A stretch of DNA of 64,000 bases from Sediminibacillus albus (GCF_900101125.1 NZ_FNFL01000001.1:620001-684000), one strand, 5' to 3'; counted from the first letter of the stretch, positions 39,412-48,583 are shown. The notes: a model not told the origin generated them from the letters alone. Program-made: numbers and translations.

Positions 39412-40234
39412 TAACATTCTCCATTCTTTTAGAATAAACTTACCGTAAAAAATACACATCCCTATGTATGCATTCCACACAAAAAAACATATGCAAGAAG
39501 TTAGCCACTTTACGGTATTACCAAGTATAATTCAACTCTAAAGCATAATCAAACTACGAATTGATTACAGTTTATTCTTTCTATTTTTTTCTATAAATTG
39601 ATAGTTTAACTGGTTTCATTTTTGGATGATTCCATAATCAGGATTCACTTTCATTACTCGGTATTATTCTCGTTGGTTTCTAATAATTTAATTACTTGCT
39701 TAAGGAAAACGAATTATGTAATTACTTTTTATCAATCTTGGTCACTCGTGAAAGAATTTAAAAGATTGAATCAAAGCTTTTACTTCCATTTACACAGAAG
39801 GCTTTGATTATTTTTCAGTACGTTATCATTAATCTTAAATACTAAGTACTTCCCCCCCTAGCTCAAAAACCAATGAAAACTTTTTTAAGAATCGTCTCAT
39901 TTGAGCCTTGACGATATTACTTCATTGGTTGCTACTTAGCAAGAAACTAAGGACCGCTCCACCCCGCACGTTTTTGATTTACTTGAGAATGCGTTAAACT
40001 CAACACATCACCGAAACTTTAAACACTAGAGCAAGTATATTGAATCTCTCACATATACGCTAATGTTTAATCGGTAACTGCTGATTTTCTGCTTCGGTTC
40101 AGCTTACCTTGGAGTTTATTTTCGGCAAAACTCTCAGCTTTTAAATGCCATCATAACTATTAATAAAATTCTCTCTGTTTTTCTGTACAATATATATTTA
40201 CGAATTAATCATCGAAACTTTGCAAACTACTACT
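39412..40234. other. Gene-free AT-rich stretch in the island
   Basis: About 820 bp with no acceptable gene. A 61-codon frame at 39622-39807 lacks a ribosome binding site and has low-quality composition. No repeat or terminator is clear except the promoter region expected for the RM operon near 39430-39540. Confidence 0.5.
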
Positions 40235-40408
40235 TTAAAATAATAATTTCCTATAGTTTTTAACCAGTTCTTCATTGTTCTCCATGTCTTCATCTAGTAG
40301 CTGACGAAGATAGCCGCTCTTATTAATTCCGCTTACTACACTCATTAATGCTAGATAGCGAATGTGTACCTCTTCTAAATGTACTGTTGTTTATTTAGTT
40401 TTTTCCAT
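40235..40408 (-). pseudogene. Remnant of a small RHH-like gene with early TAA stop
   Basis: A start (MEKTK) with ribosome binding site AAGGAG is followed by TAA at codon 6 (40393-40391). The frame then continues open for 51 codons: TTVHLEEVHIRYLALMSVV and later YLRQLLDEDMENN. The composition suggests a small DNA-binding or plasmid-type protein of the ribbon-helix-helix sort, downstream of and overlapping the 126-aa gene. Either a nonsense mutation or an internal start is used. The stop is TAA, so Sec is not an explanation. Confidence 0.4.
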
Positions 40409-40414
40409 TTTCCA

Positions 40415-40795
40415 TCACTCCTTTTCCATTAGTTGGTTATGTAGTTTATAAGCTTGCTCCCTAGTTTTCCTTAATGCTTCTAGATTGGGAACTCTCCCTC
40501 TCAATCCCCCTACCAATTCATTCCTTCCTGCTAGTTCTAAAACTCTAATAAACTTGTAGTTTTCATCCCGATAATAAGCAAGATACTCATTTATGCCTGG
40601 ACTATAATTAATCAACTCCATAAGTAGGTCAAATTCTAGCTTTATTTTTGAGGCAAAGGATTTTAAATTAAGGTAATATACTTCTTGTATTCTGTTTAAG
40701 ATAGCCTTATCACTACCCTTTACAACTTTCAACCCATACTTTTCGTAGTAATCAGTAACAACTATCTCTTTTTGAATATTGATAAAAACACTCAT
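40415..40795 (-). CDS. Hypothetical protein (126 aa)
   Basis: Mostly helical and charged; begins MSVFINIQKEIVVTDYYEKY. It has an AGAGGTG site six nt before the ATG. No family recognised. Together with the following broken small frame it looks like a two-gene plasmid- or island-maintenance unit, but that is a guess. Confidence 0.5.
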   Translation of the reverse strand: MSVFINIQKEIVVTDYYEKYGLKVVKGSDKAILNRIQEVYYLNLKSFASKIKLEFDLLMELINYSPGINEYLAYYRDENYKFIRVLELAGRNELVGGLRGRVPNLEALRKTREQAYKLHNQLMEKE

Positions 40796-41365
40796 GGTTA
40801 ACACCTCTTCATAAATTTTTAAAATACGTTTAGGAAGGGGGAAAGGACCCTTCCCATCTTTACAACCAACGAAAGCAAACTATCTTGCGCACTTTAATAT
40901 GATAAAGAACCAAGAGTAAAGCGGAGTAGGAGGAAGCTAAAACCGCTACACTATATATTCTTCTTGAAACTCACAATATTATGCTATTGACCATCTTTGG
41001 TCTCGCCCTTCTTCCCCACTCAGTAATATATTTAGGATTTGATGTAATGAATTTTGCACTCCTAGCTTAGTACTGATAGGAAAAGACATGAGACCATATG
41101 GATTCAATTCTGAATAAAAATTGAAACTTAATAAGCACCTATAAATCTATGTTGAGCACTTTTTTCAGAAAACAAATAACGCCCTCTATTAACTATAGAA
41201 GACGTTTAAGTACTTGTACCTTTGCTGATTATGGTGACTGTAAATTGAGAAAATATTGAAGAAAGTTAAATATAAAAAATAATCTTCCTATGTAACATTT
41301 ACAATTTTTAGTAAGTCATATACGTTAAATATAGAACAATTAAGTATTTTTCTGGAGGTATTAAT
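40796..41365. other. Gene-free interval in the island
   Basis: No gene seen. A short hairpin (GGAAGGG / CCCTTCC, about 40834-40856) and an imperfect terminator-like repeat (TCTAT / ATAGA core near 41180-41212) occur. The promoter for the DUF6602-like gene should lie near the right end. Confidence 0.45.
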
Positions 41366-42658
41366 ATGATAACTACAATTTCCGATATGCTCATAGACTT
41401 GAAGAAAAAAGAAGAAGAAATAATTAATAATTTTCAAGAAGAAGTAGTTTCATTAGAACACCCTACTATCATTGGAGATATGTACGAGGGTACGGCAGAA
41501 AAGCTTTTAAATAAAGCAATTTTTGAAGGATTAGATTTAAGAATTGTGTCTGGACAAATTAAAAATAAAAACAAAGATAAAAGTGCAGAAGTTGATATCA
41601 TGATTGTTGAAGGAGATGGTTACCAAATACCAAATACTGACCGTTGGATTTACGACATTTCCCAGGTTATAGCTGTAATCGAAGTAAAGAAAAACTTATA
41701 TAAGGCTGACTTAATCGATTCTTATAATAAAATGAAGAGAGTGACCGAGATTTTTGACCCAAGAGATATGAGCTCAAATGAATTTAGATTATTTCGTGAT
41801 TCATTTAGGTCTGCACTAGGGCAAGAGGTTCCTGACTATAGCGAATTAACAAAATACCCCCTTGTTACTCAAATGATGTTTCATACTCTTTTAATGGAGA
41901 CTGTTATGCCTTTAAGAGTAGTATTTGGTTTTTACGGATATAGTAATATGAAAAGTCTTAGGAATGGATTTACTAAATTTTTAGAGGGGAATATAACCCA
42001 TGATTTAGAAGCTCCTAACCGTGGATATGGTCCAAACAGTTTTCCGAACTTAATTTTTACTCGTGATAGTTCACTAATAAAACTTGATGGTATTCCTTAT
42101 AGAGCTCCTTTAGATAAGAATGGTTATTGGGATGTCTATGTGAGTTCTGTTCACAATCCATTACTTCATTTATTAGAAATGTTGTGGACTAGACTAAGCT
42201 ACAGACACGGTATTACATCAGATATCTTTGGTGAAGATTTAGAGATTGAAGGACTCTTTGCATACCTACGTTGTAAACCATTAAAAAAAGAAGAGAAGAT
42301 AGGTTGGGAATTTGTATCTTTAGAGTTGCCAAAGGATTTAGAAATTGAACCCTTTTATATTCAATGGGAACCACAAGAATTAAATGAAGCGGAACATTTG
42401 TTAATTACATGGTTATGTCAGGGAGAAAAAATGAATACCAAAAGCGATATTTTTGAAGATTTGCTTCAAAGATACGCCCTTGAAGAAAAAGTGTTTTTGA
42501 AAGAGCTACAAGACAAGAAGCTTGTATTTGAAGATAGTAACAATGATTTACAGTTATTAACTGATGAATGTTTAGTTGTTATAAAAGATGGTAAATTCTA
42601 TGCTGGAGAAAATAAAGACGGAAAAATGGAAAGATGGTTATTGAAGCAAGGGAACTAA
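41366..42658 (+). CDS. DUF6602-like putative nuclease
   Basis: A 430-aa protein. N-terminal domain (about 30-200): MYEGTAEKLLNKAIF, then a segment ending SAEVDIMIVEGDG, then VIAVIEVKKNL. This D...ExK arrangement is that of a PD-(D/E)xK nuclease fold as seen in DUF6602 proteins. The C-terminal half (about 230-430) is not recognised. It is located next to a restriction-modification system on an integrase island, so a defence role is likely but unproven. It has an ACTTCTGGAGG-type Shine-Dalgarno (TGGAGG). Confidence 0.6.
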   Translation: MITTISDMLIDLKKKEEEIINNFQEEVVSLEHPTIIGDMYEGTAEKLLNKAIFEGLDLRIVSGQIKNKNKDKSAEVDIMIVEGDGYQIPNTDRWIYDISQVIAVIEVKKNLYKADLIDSYNKMKRVTEIFDPRDMSSNEFRLFRDSFRSALGQEVPDYSELTKYPLVTQMMFHTLLMETVMPLRVVFGFYGYSNMKSLRNGFTKFLEGNITHDLEAPNRGYGPNSFPNLIFTRDSSLIKLDGIPYRAPLDKNGYWDVYVSSVHNPLLHLLEMLWTRLSYRHGITSDIFGEDLEIEGLFAYLRCKPLKKEEKIGWEFVSLELPKDLEIEPFYIQWEPQELNEAEHLLITWLCQGEKMNTKSDIFEDLLQRYALEEKVFLKELQDKKLVFEDSNNDLQLLTDECLVVIKDGKFYAGENKDGKMERWLLKQGN

Positions 42659-43173
42659 ACTAAGAGCTCCAATGTTGTATTTGAAAAATTAAAAGTAAGC
42701 TTTGTCAATTGAGGATACGCTTTAAATTTCAAATCGTGTTAAATGGAAACTTTTTAGATTTGTTTTCTACTTGAATATTGGTAATGTGACCGTAAACATT
42801 CTATAGAGAAATCCCCAAAAATCGATATTACATATCCTAGGGAGCTACTATGCTTTCTCGTTCGGAAGTTGTAACTGAGTTGAATTACCCCCTCCCCCCT
42901 GCTTCTTAGATTCTTATAGGTCACCTAAAGTCTATTTCCGTTCGGATAATTGTAAACTGGAGATTATAAAAAGACATAAGTCAGATTCCTTATTATCGAG
43001 GTGATATCATTATTAATTGAGGCAATTAGGAGGCTTAGGGTCCTTTTTTGTTTACAGATTCCACCTAGCTAACATAAAATGAATACCTGAGGGGCAGAAA
43101 AAGAACCTCTGGGGAGTTTCAGTCAAGACCTTTTGGTAGTTACTTAGATTTGGTGTTATATAGCGTTTAATAT
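42659..43173. other. Gene-free stretch before tRNA-Sec copy 2
   Basis: About 500 bp of AT-rich DNA with no accepted gene. Minus-strand frames running into the tRNA are antisense artefacts. The promoter of tRNA-Sec copy 2 is expected here but is not evident. Confidence 0.5.
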
Positions 43174-43270
43174 GGGGCTGGATGGGTGACTGGTGTCCCC
43201 CTGGGTCTTCAAAACCCTGAGGGGCCTGCGTGCCAGGCTCGGTGGGTTCGATTCCCACACAGTCCCGCCA
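43174..43270 (+). tRNA. selC: tRNA-Sec (UCA), copy 2
   Basis: A 97-nt tRNA identical to copy 1 except for nine bases, all in the stem of the variable arm (43222-43240: GGGCCTG / CAGGCTC, same loop CGTGC). All seven arm pairs remain possible, several by double changes. Anticodon TCA, T-arm, acceptor and CCA are unchanged. It starts 8,560 bp from copy 1 and marks the right end of the integrase island. Likely functional. Confidence 0.93.
43241..43270. other. Putative right attachment site
   Basis: The 30-base 3' end is identical to 34681-34710 at the other island boundary. Confidence 0.5.
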
Positions 43271-43666
43271 CATTCTTATATTTCAACAATTCAATAGCTT
43301 GACCTGTACTAAATGATTTGATGAATAACCTCCCCCATCCACTACCGAGGTGCCGAAACTTTATCTGATTAGAAATAGTTCAAACTAATTCCACTTCAGT
43401 TCAAGATCTACACTTAACTACTAACATTATATTCCAATTCACCATTGAGTTTTTAATAAAACAATTGAATAACGATACTCATAACTACTTCAAAAATAAA
43501 GAACATACCAATGTCCATATTACTTGTACATACAAAAAGGTATTGCTCCATCAAAAACTTTCCTTCTTCATAATTTTCCAATAGTTTTTATTTAACTATC
43601 CTGCCAGTTAGTACAATAACTTCCACAAAAAAGCATCAATCCACGCACCATCTGTTCAAGAACCAT
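43271..43666. other. Gene-free stretch with a dispersed-repeat copy
   Basis: No gene. At 43599-43620 is one copy of the repeat TCCTGCCAGTTAGTACAATA, also seen in varied form near 44101, 46816 and 48405. Confidence 0.45.
43599..43620. repeat. Dispersed repeat, copy 1
   Basis: TCCTGCCAGTTAGTACAATA. Related copies at 44101-44124, 46816-46839 and 48405-48428, all between genes. It resembles the degenerate intergenic repeats common in Bacillaceae accessory regions. Confidence 0.5.
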
Positions 43667-44024
43667 TTATTTCTGTATGGGCATGAAAGATGATGGCTTT
43701 AACTCATCGCTTTCAATAACGATAGGTGTTAATCCTCCATCTGTTTTAGTTTCATGCCATTCATTTCTCTCCCCAAAAACAGCATCCCCTGTTTGAGCTT
43801 TGAAGTATTCTTCTTTCTTCCCACGAACATAACCTTCTCCATTCATAATTAAAAGGATTTGAGGTACAACTGCTTGATGGTACCCAATGATTCCGTTTTC
43901 ATCTAAATGCATACAACCTATAATGAGCTTTCTTTTCGGTTTGGATTATACGAGACATAATAAAATCTGAATTGTATTTTGTAATCTCTCTTCCATTTTC
44001 TTTATTGAATGTATAAAACTTCAT
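43667..44024 (-). pseudogene. Cupin-domain gene with 1-nt frameshift
   Basis: Start at 44024 after AGGAGG: MKFYTFNKENGREITKYN and SDFIMSRIIQTEKKAH are in one frame. MHLDENGIIGYHQAVVPQ through IVIESDELKPSSFMP is in another. The break is at CATTATAGG; removal of one T restores AHIGCMHLDENG. The C-terminal part has the cupin motifs (GYHQAVVPQ, GDAVF, NEWHETK). Either a recent inactivation or a sequencing error. In the intact form this is a small cupin of unknown ligand. Confidence 0.7.
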
Positions 44025-44100
44025 TATGTACCTCCTAAAAAATTGAATAAGATATACCATTTCAAATATTTCAATTTTCCTTTAATTCCTATTCCATTAA

Positions 44101-44124
44101 CCTGCACCGTTTAGTGCAATAATC
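44101..44124. repeat. Dispersed repeat, copy 2 (divergent)
   Basis: CCTGCACCGTTTAGTGCAAT then AATC. Followed by TTGCTGTTCAG, a flank also partly seen after the copy at 48405 (GCTGTTCA). Confidence 0.4.
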
Positions 44125-44357
44125 TCGAAGTTGCTGTTCAGATTCTCTTATTTATTTTTAGGACTTCTAAATGGTGCTCGATGCATCGCCTTGTTTAATA
44201 TCGGGACATTTTTAGGCTGAGCGTTAGCAAGGTAACCTTTCGTTTTTCCCTGCTACGATTTGAAAATTTTTGTTGAATGGTACTTAAAACCCTTTTATAA
44301 TTAGATAGTCTGACACGGAAGATAGCAACAGACATACAACATGAATTGAGGTTACGC

Positions 44358-45380
44358 ATGAAAAAATTAGAGCACTTTTTGAATACATATAAAGGAAATC
44401 ATCTATCCCATTTATTATTTCTCGAGGATAAAAACTTATTTTGGGCAAAAGAAAATAAAGTATTAATTGCATACCAACAAGTTGCTAACCGACTAGTTGT
44501 GTTAGGTGATCCCATTGGCGAAAGGACATACTTCCAAGAAGCTATTAAGGAGTTTGAACAGTATGCCGATAGAAAAAAAAGCAAGGCAGTATACTATCAG
44601 GTTAGTTCTTCGACAACCTCTTATCTACAAAACCATAAGGTTTTCAAGTTAGGAGAAGAAGCAACAGTCGACCTCAACAGCTATTCCATTTCCGGAAAAT
44701 ATGGAGCCAAATTGCGAAACCGGCGCAACAAATTTAATAAGCAAGGTTACCAATTTCAGGTAGTTAATCCTCCCCATACCGGAAAACTACTAAAAGAGAT
44801 AGAAGAAATATCAGATGAATGGTTGAGCGGGAAAAAAGAAAAAGGATTTTCTGTTAGTTTTTTCAAAAGAGATTACGTTGCTCTTTCACCCATAGGTACT
44901 CTTCGTAATCCGGAAGGCAAGTTAATTGCCTTTGTCACGTTAGGTTACGCTTATAAAGATTCGAAATCTCTCATTGTTGATCTTATGAGATATCGCCCCC
45001 AAAGCCCCCATGGGACGATGGACATGTTAATTATATCTATACTTTCTTGGGCAAAAGACGAAAAATATGAAAAATGCAGTTTAGGTATGTGCCCTCTCTC
45101 AAATGTTGGTAAGTCAAAGGAAGATAAAATTTATGAGAAGGTAGCCAATCTAATTTATGAGTACGTGAAAGTCCCCTATAACTTTAAAGGATTAAGGGAA
45201 TACAAACGTAAATTCTCCCATTCATGGGAAGCGAGATATCTAATCTATTCTAACGACGATTGGTTACCAAGTGTATTTTTAAAATTGTATATGTTAATCA
45301 ACAGAAGTAGTACAAAGAATATAGTTAACACCCCTACAAGTCCCAAATCTTTAAACTACAAAAATCAGAAAGTTGGCTAG
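44358..45380 (+). CDS. DUF2156 / MprF C-terminal-like transferase
   Basis: A 340-aa protein resembling the GNAT-like catalytic domain of MprF (phosphatidylglycerol lysyltransferase) without its membrane flippase: LFWAKENKVLIAYQQVANRLVVLGDPIG, GAKLRNRRNKFNKQGY and DLMRYRPQSPHGTMD are characteristic blocks. It may transfer an amino acid from aminoacyl-tRNA to lipid or another acceptor. The ATG at 44358 follows TTGAGG. Lies in accessory DNA next to a GtrA protein. Confidence 0.75.
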   Translation: MKKLEHFLNTYKGNHLSHLLFLEDKNLFWAKENKVLIAYQQVANRLVVLGDPIGERTYFQEAIKEFEQYADRKKSKAVYYQVSSSTTSYLQNHKVFKLGEEATVDLNSYSISGKYGAKLRNRRNKFNKQGYQFQVVNPPHTGKLLKEIEEISDEWLSGKKEKGFSVSFFKRDYVALSPIGTLRNPEGKLIAFVTLGYAYKDSKSLIVDLMRYRPQSPHGTMDMLIISILSWAKDEKYEKCSLGMCPLSNVGKSKEDKIYEKVANLIYEYVKVPYNFKGLREYKRKFSHSWEARYLIYSNDDWLPSVFLKLYMLINRSSTKNIVNTPTSPKSLNYKNQKVG

Positions 45381-45659
45381 TTTTTTCTCGCTGCTTGTTT
45401 TAGGAATAAAGCTGGATTTATCCTCCCACACTTTGTTGTTAAAGTGACCTAACCATTCTACGATAAATTACTAATAGACAATTATAAAAAAGAGCTTGTC
45501 CATCAAACTCTTTACAGCAATTTACTTTCACAAGGAGTTATAAGTATCATTCGGGGTTGAAATCTGAAAAAATTTATCAGCAGTAATTTCAATTATCAAT
45601 GGGTAAAATAAATTTGTAATAAAAGCAAGGTAACAAAGACCTGAAAGGAATACATAGTT

Positions 45660-46049
45660 ATGCTCTGTGAAAAAGCTCTCATAAATAAGTTCTTTAATTA
45701 TAGTCTCGTAGGATTTTTCTGTACGTCCATTTATTTCTTGGCCATGTTCTTTTTTGTTGAAATGCTAGATATTAAACCTGTATTAGGAGCATCCCTCTCT
45801 TTTATCATAATGACGATCTTCTCTTTTATTCTTAATAAAAAATATACTTTTGGAAGCTTGTACACTCACTCAAAGTTGGTCAAATTTTCCATTGTCGCTG
45901 TTATAGGATTTTTTCTAAACTTTGTCATCATTTATTCAACCGTTACAATCTTTTCTTTCCACTACATCATAGGTGAGATAGTTACAATCCTTATTATCCC
46001 CCTTGTTAATTTTATTTTAAATAATCATTGGACATTTAGTAATAGTTAG
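45660..46049 (+). CDS. GtrA-family membrane protein
   Basis: A 129-aa protein with four helices. FFNYSLVGFFCTSIYFLAMF and the C-terminal FILNNHWTFSNS fit GtrA. No partner glycosyltransferase is adjacent, unlike the csbB operon copy. AAAGGAA precedes the start. Confidence 0.8.
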   Translation: MLCEKALINKFFNYSLVGFFCTSIYFLAMFFFVEMLDIKPVLGASLSFIIMTIFSFILNKKYTFGSLYTHSKLVKFSIVAVIGFFLNFVIIYSTVTIFSFHYIIGEIVTILIIPLVNFILNNHWTFSNS

Positions 46050-46161
46050 CTTAGTTATTTTTTTGGTTGTCGTAGTAGAATACCCCAGTGGCCCTTTTAA
46101 TAAATGGGTGCATTGGGGTATTCCTTCGTCAACTAAGGCACCCGTTAGCTTAATTGTGATT

Positions 46162-46764
46162 TTACCTTCTTCTCTTTATAAATAGATACACAAAAATAAT
46201 GACGAGTAAGAATAAGAAAGCGTATATCACTCTAGAGTATACTTCCATATAGTCTACAATTACTTCCCAAGAACCGCCTACTGAAGCACCTAAATACACG
46301 AGAACAACATTCCAAATCAAAGTCCCTAATGTTGTAAATAATAGAAATAAGCCAACATTCATATTAGACATACCAGCAGGAATAGAAATCAAACTACGAA
46401 TTAAAGGAACGAAGCGACAAAAAAAGACTGTCCAAGGACCATACTTATCAAACCAAGCATCAGCCTTATAGATGTCGTTTTTTGTTATACGAAGAATATG
46501 TCCCCATCTATCCACAATTTTCTCTAACTTTGCCACATCAAGTTGTAATCCAATAATATAAAGAACAATAGCTCCAATAACTGAACCTGCTGTTGCTGAA
46601 ACAATTACACCAAAAATGCTAAGTTTAGATGTAGTTGTTATAAAACCCCCAAACGTTAGTATTACTTCAGACGGAACAGGAGGAAAAATATTTTCACAGG
46701 CAATTAAAAACATAATCCCCATATAACCAAACTCACTTATAATATCCGTTAACCAATTCTCCAT
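46162..46764 (-). CDS. DedA-family membrane protein
   Basis: A 200-aa protein. The SNARE-associated/DedA domain shows FLIACENIFPPVPSEVIL, FGGFITTT and FFCRFVPLIRSLISIPAGMSNM. These proteins flip undecaprenyl phosphate or phosphatidylethanolamine. A DedA protein has been linked to selenite uptake in another genus, but nothing here ties this one to selenium. AAGGGGAAG precedes the ATG. Confidence 0.88.
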   Translation of the reverse strand: MENWLTDIISEFGYMGIMFLIACENIFPPVPSEVILTFGGFITTTSKLSIFGVIVSATAGSVIGAIVLYIIGLQLDVAKLEKIVDRWGHILRITKNDIYKADAWFDKYGPWTVFFCRFVPLIRSLISIPAGMSNMNVGLFLLFTTLGTLIWNVVLVYLGASVGGSWEVIVDYMEVYSRVIYAFLFLLVIIFVYLFIKRRR

Positions 46765-46815
46765 ACTCTTCCCCTTTGTTTATTTCTAAATTAAAAAATT
46801 ACCCTCATTCCATAA

Positions 46816-46839
46816 TCCTGCCAAGTTAGTACAATATCC
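46816..46839. repeat. Dispersed repeat, copy 3
   Basis: TCCTGCCAAGTTAGTACAAT followed by ATCC. About 65 bp downstream is CTTATTGAGTAATCGCCCC (46902-46920), matching a second-half element CTTATTGAACAATTGCCCC at 47552-47570. Confidence 0.45.
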
Positions 46840-46966
46840 AACCACTTACTAACATATTCTCCTCTACCCTACTCAATCCTAGAGGGAAAAAGGTGATTAC
46901 TCTTATTGAGTAATCGCCCCCTGTGATAGAAAGCTCAAAATCCCGATATTACTAATGATAGACTGA

Positions 46967-47476
46967 CTAAATTTCACGAAAATATCTTAACGCGATATAA
47001 TTTTCTCCCTCTGAATTCCCATATGCTTTCTGTTCTTTTTTGAAAACAAAACCTCTTGCTTCATAGAAAGGAATCCCTTTTTGGTTCCCCTTTGCAACTG
47101 AGACCCATTGTTCAGTTGCATTGAACTCCTCTTTTTGTTGTTTGGTAAGAGCTTTTAATAACAATGTGCCGATACCTTCATTCCGTCTATTCGGATTTAA
47201 ATATAGAACAAATACTTCCCCAGCAGTCTCATTAGTCATTCCCCCGCCAACCGCGCCAATTACTTCGTTCTCTTCAACAGCGACAAGATAGCCCCCCCAT
47301 TCTCTGCTTGTTTCAGTAACTTCCAATTCTATTCTTTCGAGATTATAGAATTCCTTTATATTTCTTTTAATATATTCTTCACTACGTATTTTACGGTATG
47401 TTGCCCAATAACCATCACTACAAACTTTGGAAATCCCAGCCACGTGACTTGAATCGGCTTTTTTAATCTGTATCAT
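46967..47476 (-). CDS. GNAT-family acetyltransferase
   Basis: A 169-aa protein with a typical GNAT core: EVFVLYLNPNRRNEGIGTLLLKALTK (motif A region, described not quoted in full) and FYEARGFVFKKEQ. The substrate is unknown. GGAAGGGG lies upstream of the ATG. Confidence 0.8.
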   Translation of the reverse strand: MIQIKKADSSHVAGISKVCSDGYWATYRKIRSEEYIKRNIKEFYNLERIELEVTETSREWGGYLVAVEENEVIGAVGGGMTNETAGEVFVLYLNPNRRNEGIGTLLLKALTKQQKEEFNATEQWVSVAKGNQKGIPFYEARGFVFKKEQKAYGNSEGENYIALRYFREI

Positions 47477-47551
47477 TTCTGAACCCCTTCCAACACACCA
47501 CTTTAAGGTAATTCCTCAGCCTTTCTGCCCGTCAGAAAAATCTGGTAATCC

Positions 47552-47570
47552 TTATTGAACAATTGCCCCT
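47552..47570. repeat. Dispersed repeat, second-half element
   Basis: CTTATTGAACAATTGCCCC, near-identical to 46902-46920. Found downstream of accessory genes. Confidence 0.4.
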
Positions 47571-47720
47571 ATATTATAAAGACTTGAATTCGAGGCAATA
47601 AAATAATCTATTACTCTTAGAGGCTTACATAACTGATTTGTATTTGATATAAAAGTCAGTTAACGATAGATTAATTAATTTAATGCCATTCTACACCCTA
47701 TTACATTTTCCAAAAATCGC

Positions 47721-48149
47721 CTAAAGGACCGGATCACATAGATCCACTTTATCTTCACTTTTCGGCCATTTTGAATAAATTTCTAATGACCACTTATCTG
47801 GTACCCTCTTATATCCATTCTCACCAATCCATTTATGCAAATGAGTATATACTTGGAAAATTTCTGAAGCATGTCCGTTAAAGTTTAGAACTGCATACTT
47901 CTGTGCAGGGACAACTAAACGAACCATCCCGGCAGGAATATCCTCAAATTCATGAACCTCGAAACAAACCCAGTATCCATCGTCTTCTTCTGAAGTCTCT
48001 GCAGCTTTACGTCGCTCTAATGACATAGAAGCTTCAGGAATCTCTTGACCATAACCCGTCATGTCTTCGCAAACTACACGAAATCCAACTAACTTCTTTT
48101 TTGCAAATTCTCTTACACCCTCTAATGTTATAGAATTAATTTTTTCCAT
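47721..48149 (-). CDS. GyrI-like / effector-binding domain protein
   Basis: A 142-aa stand-alone AraC-effector-binding (GyrI-like) domain. VRLVVPAQKYAVLNFNGHAS and WSLEIYSKWPKSEDKVD are typical of the family, which binds drug-like small molecules. The ATG at 48149 follows GGGAG; a longer frame upstream lacks a site. No regulator partner nearby. Confidence 0.7.
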   Translation of the reverse strand: MEKINSITLEGVREFAKKKLVGFRVVCEDMTGYGQEIPEASMSLERRKAAETSEEDDGYWVCFEVHEFEDIPAGMVRLVVPAQKYAVLNFNGHASEIFQVYTHLHKWIGENGYKRVPDKWSLEIYSKWPKSEDKVDLCDPVL

Positions 48150-48404
48150 TTCTTTACTCCCTTTTGAGTTTTTATACCCTGCTTCCAACTATCCATTACT
48201 GCAAAAGGTTATTTTTCCCTCCTTGATTTGTTATGTAAACAAAAAAGCAGAATAGATTACTCTGCAACGAGAAACTTATCTAACTTGTTATGAACGATTC
48301 AAGTTATGATTTTAACAGCCTAATAAAGTTTGTATCCCTCAGGTTTCTTTACTAGCAAATTAATTTCTGATTCTAACATTATCTCGAATTCAAGTATTTC
48401 ACAG

Positions 48405-48428
48405 TCCTGTCCGTTAGCACAATGTGCT
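48405..48428. repeat. Dispersed repeat, copy 4
   Basis: TCCTGTCCGTTAGCACAAT then GTGCT. The last recognisable copy before core-like DNA resumes. Confidence 0.4.
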
Positions 48429-48554
48429 GTTCACTTAAGAAGACAATTGCACCAGTTAGTAACAACTTGTTAACCATACACGCAATTAACATTAACAATA
48501 ATGTTTAAATCGGGAATAGTAAAGACAGTGATGAACTCCACCCATCCTTATTAT

Positions 48555-48583
48555 TTGCAACAGACTGCCAAGCCAATTATATT
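48555..48583 (+). promoter_or_regulatory. Sigma-A promoter of senB-like/selD operon
   Basis: TTGCAA, a 17-bp spacer and TATATT, giving a start near 48590 and a leader of about 28 nt with AAAAGGAG before the ATG. Confidence 0.65.

Noticed and set aside
39622-39807. 61-codon frame in the island
   Set aside because: No ribosome binding site, no recognisable domain, typical of random AT-rich sequence.
43052-43273. 73-codon minus-strand frame overlapping tRNA-Sec copy 2
   Set aside because: It is antisense to a clear tRNA; its peptide comes from tRNA sequence.
46162-46764. DedA protein as a selenite importer belonging to the selenium locus
   Set aside because: DedA proteins are widespread lipid flippases; this one lies in unrelated accessory DNA on the other strand with no linkage beyond distance.
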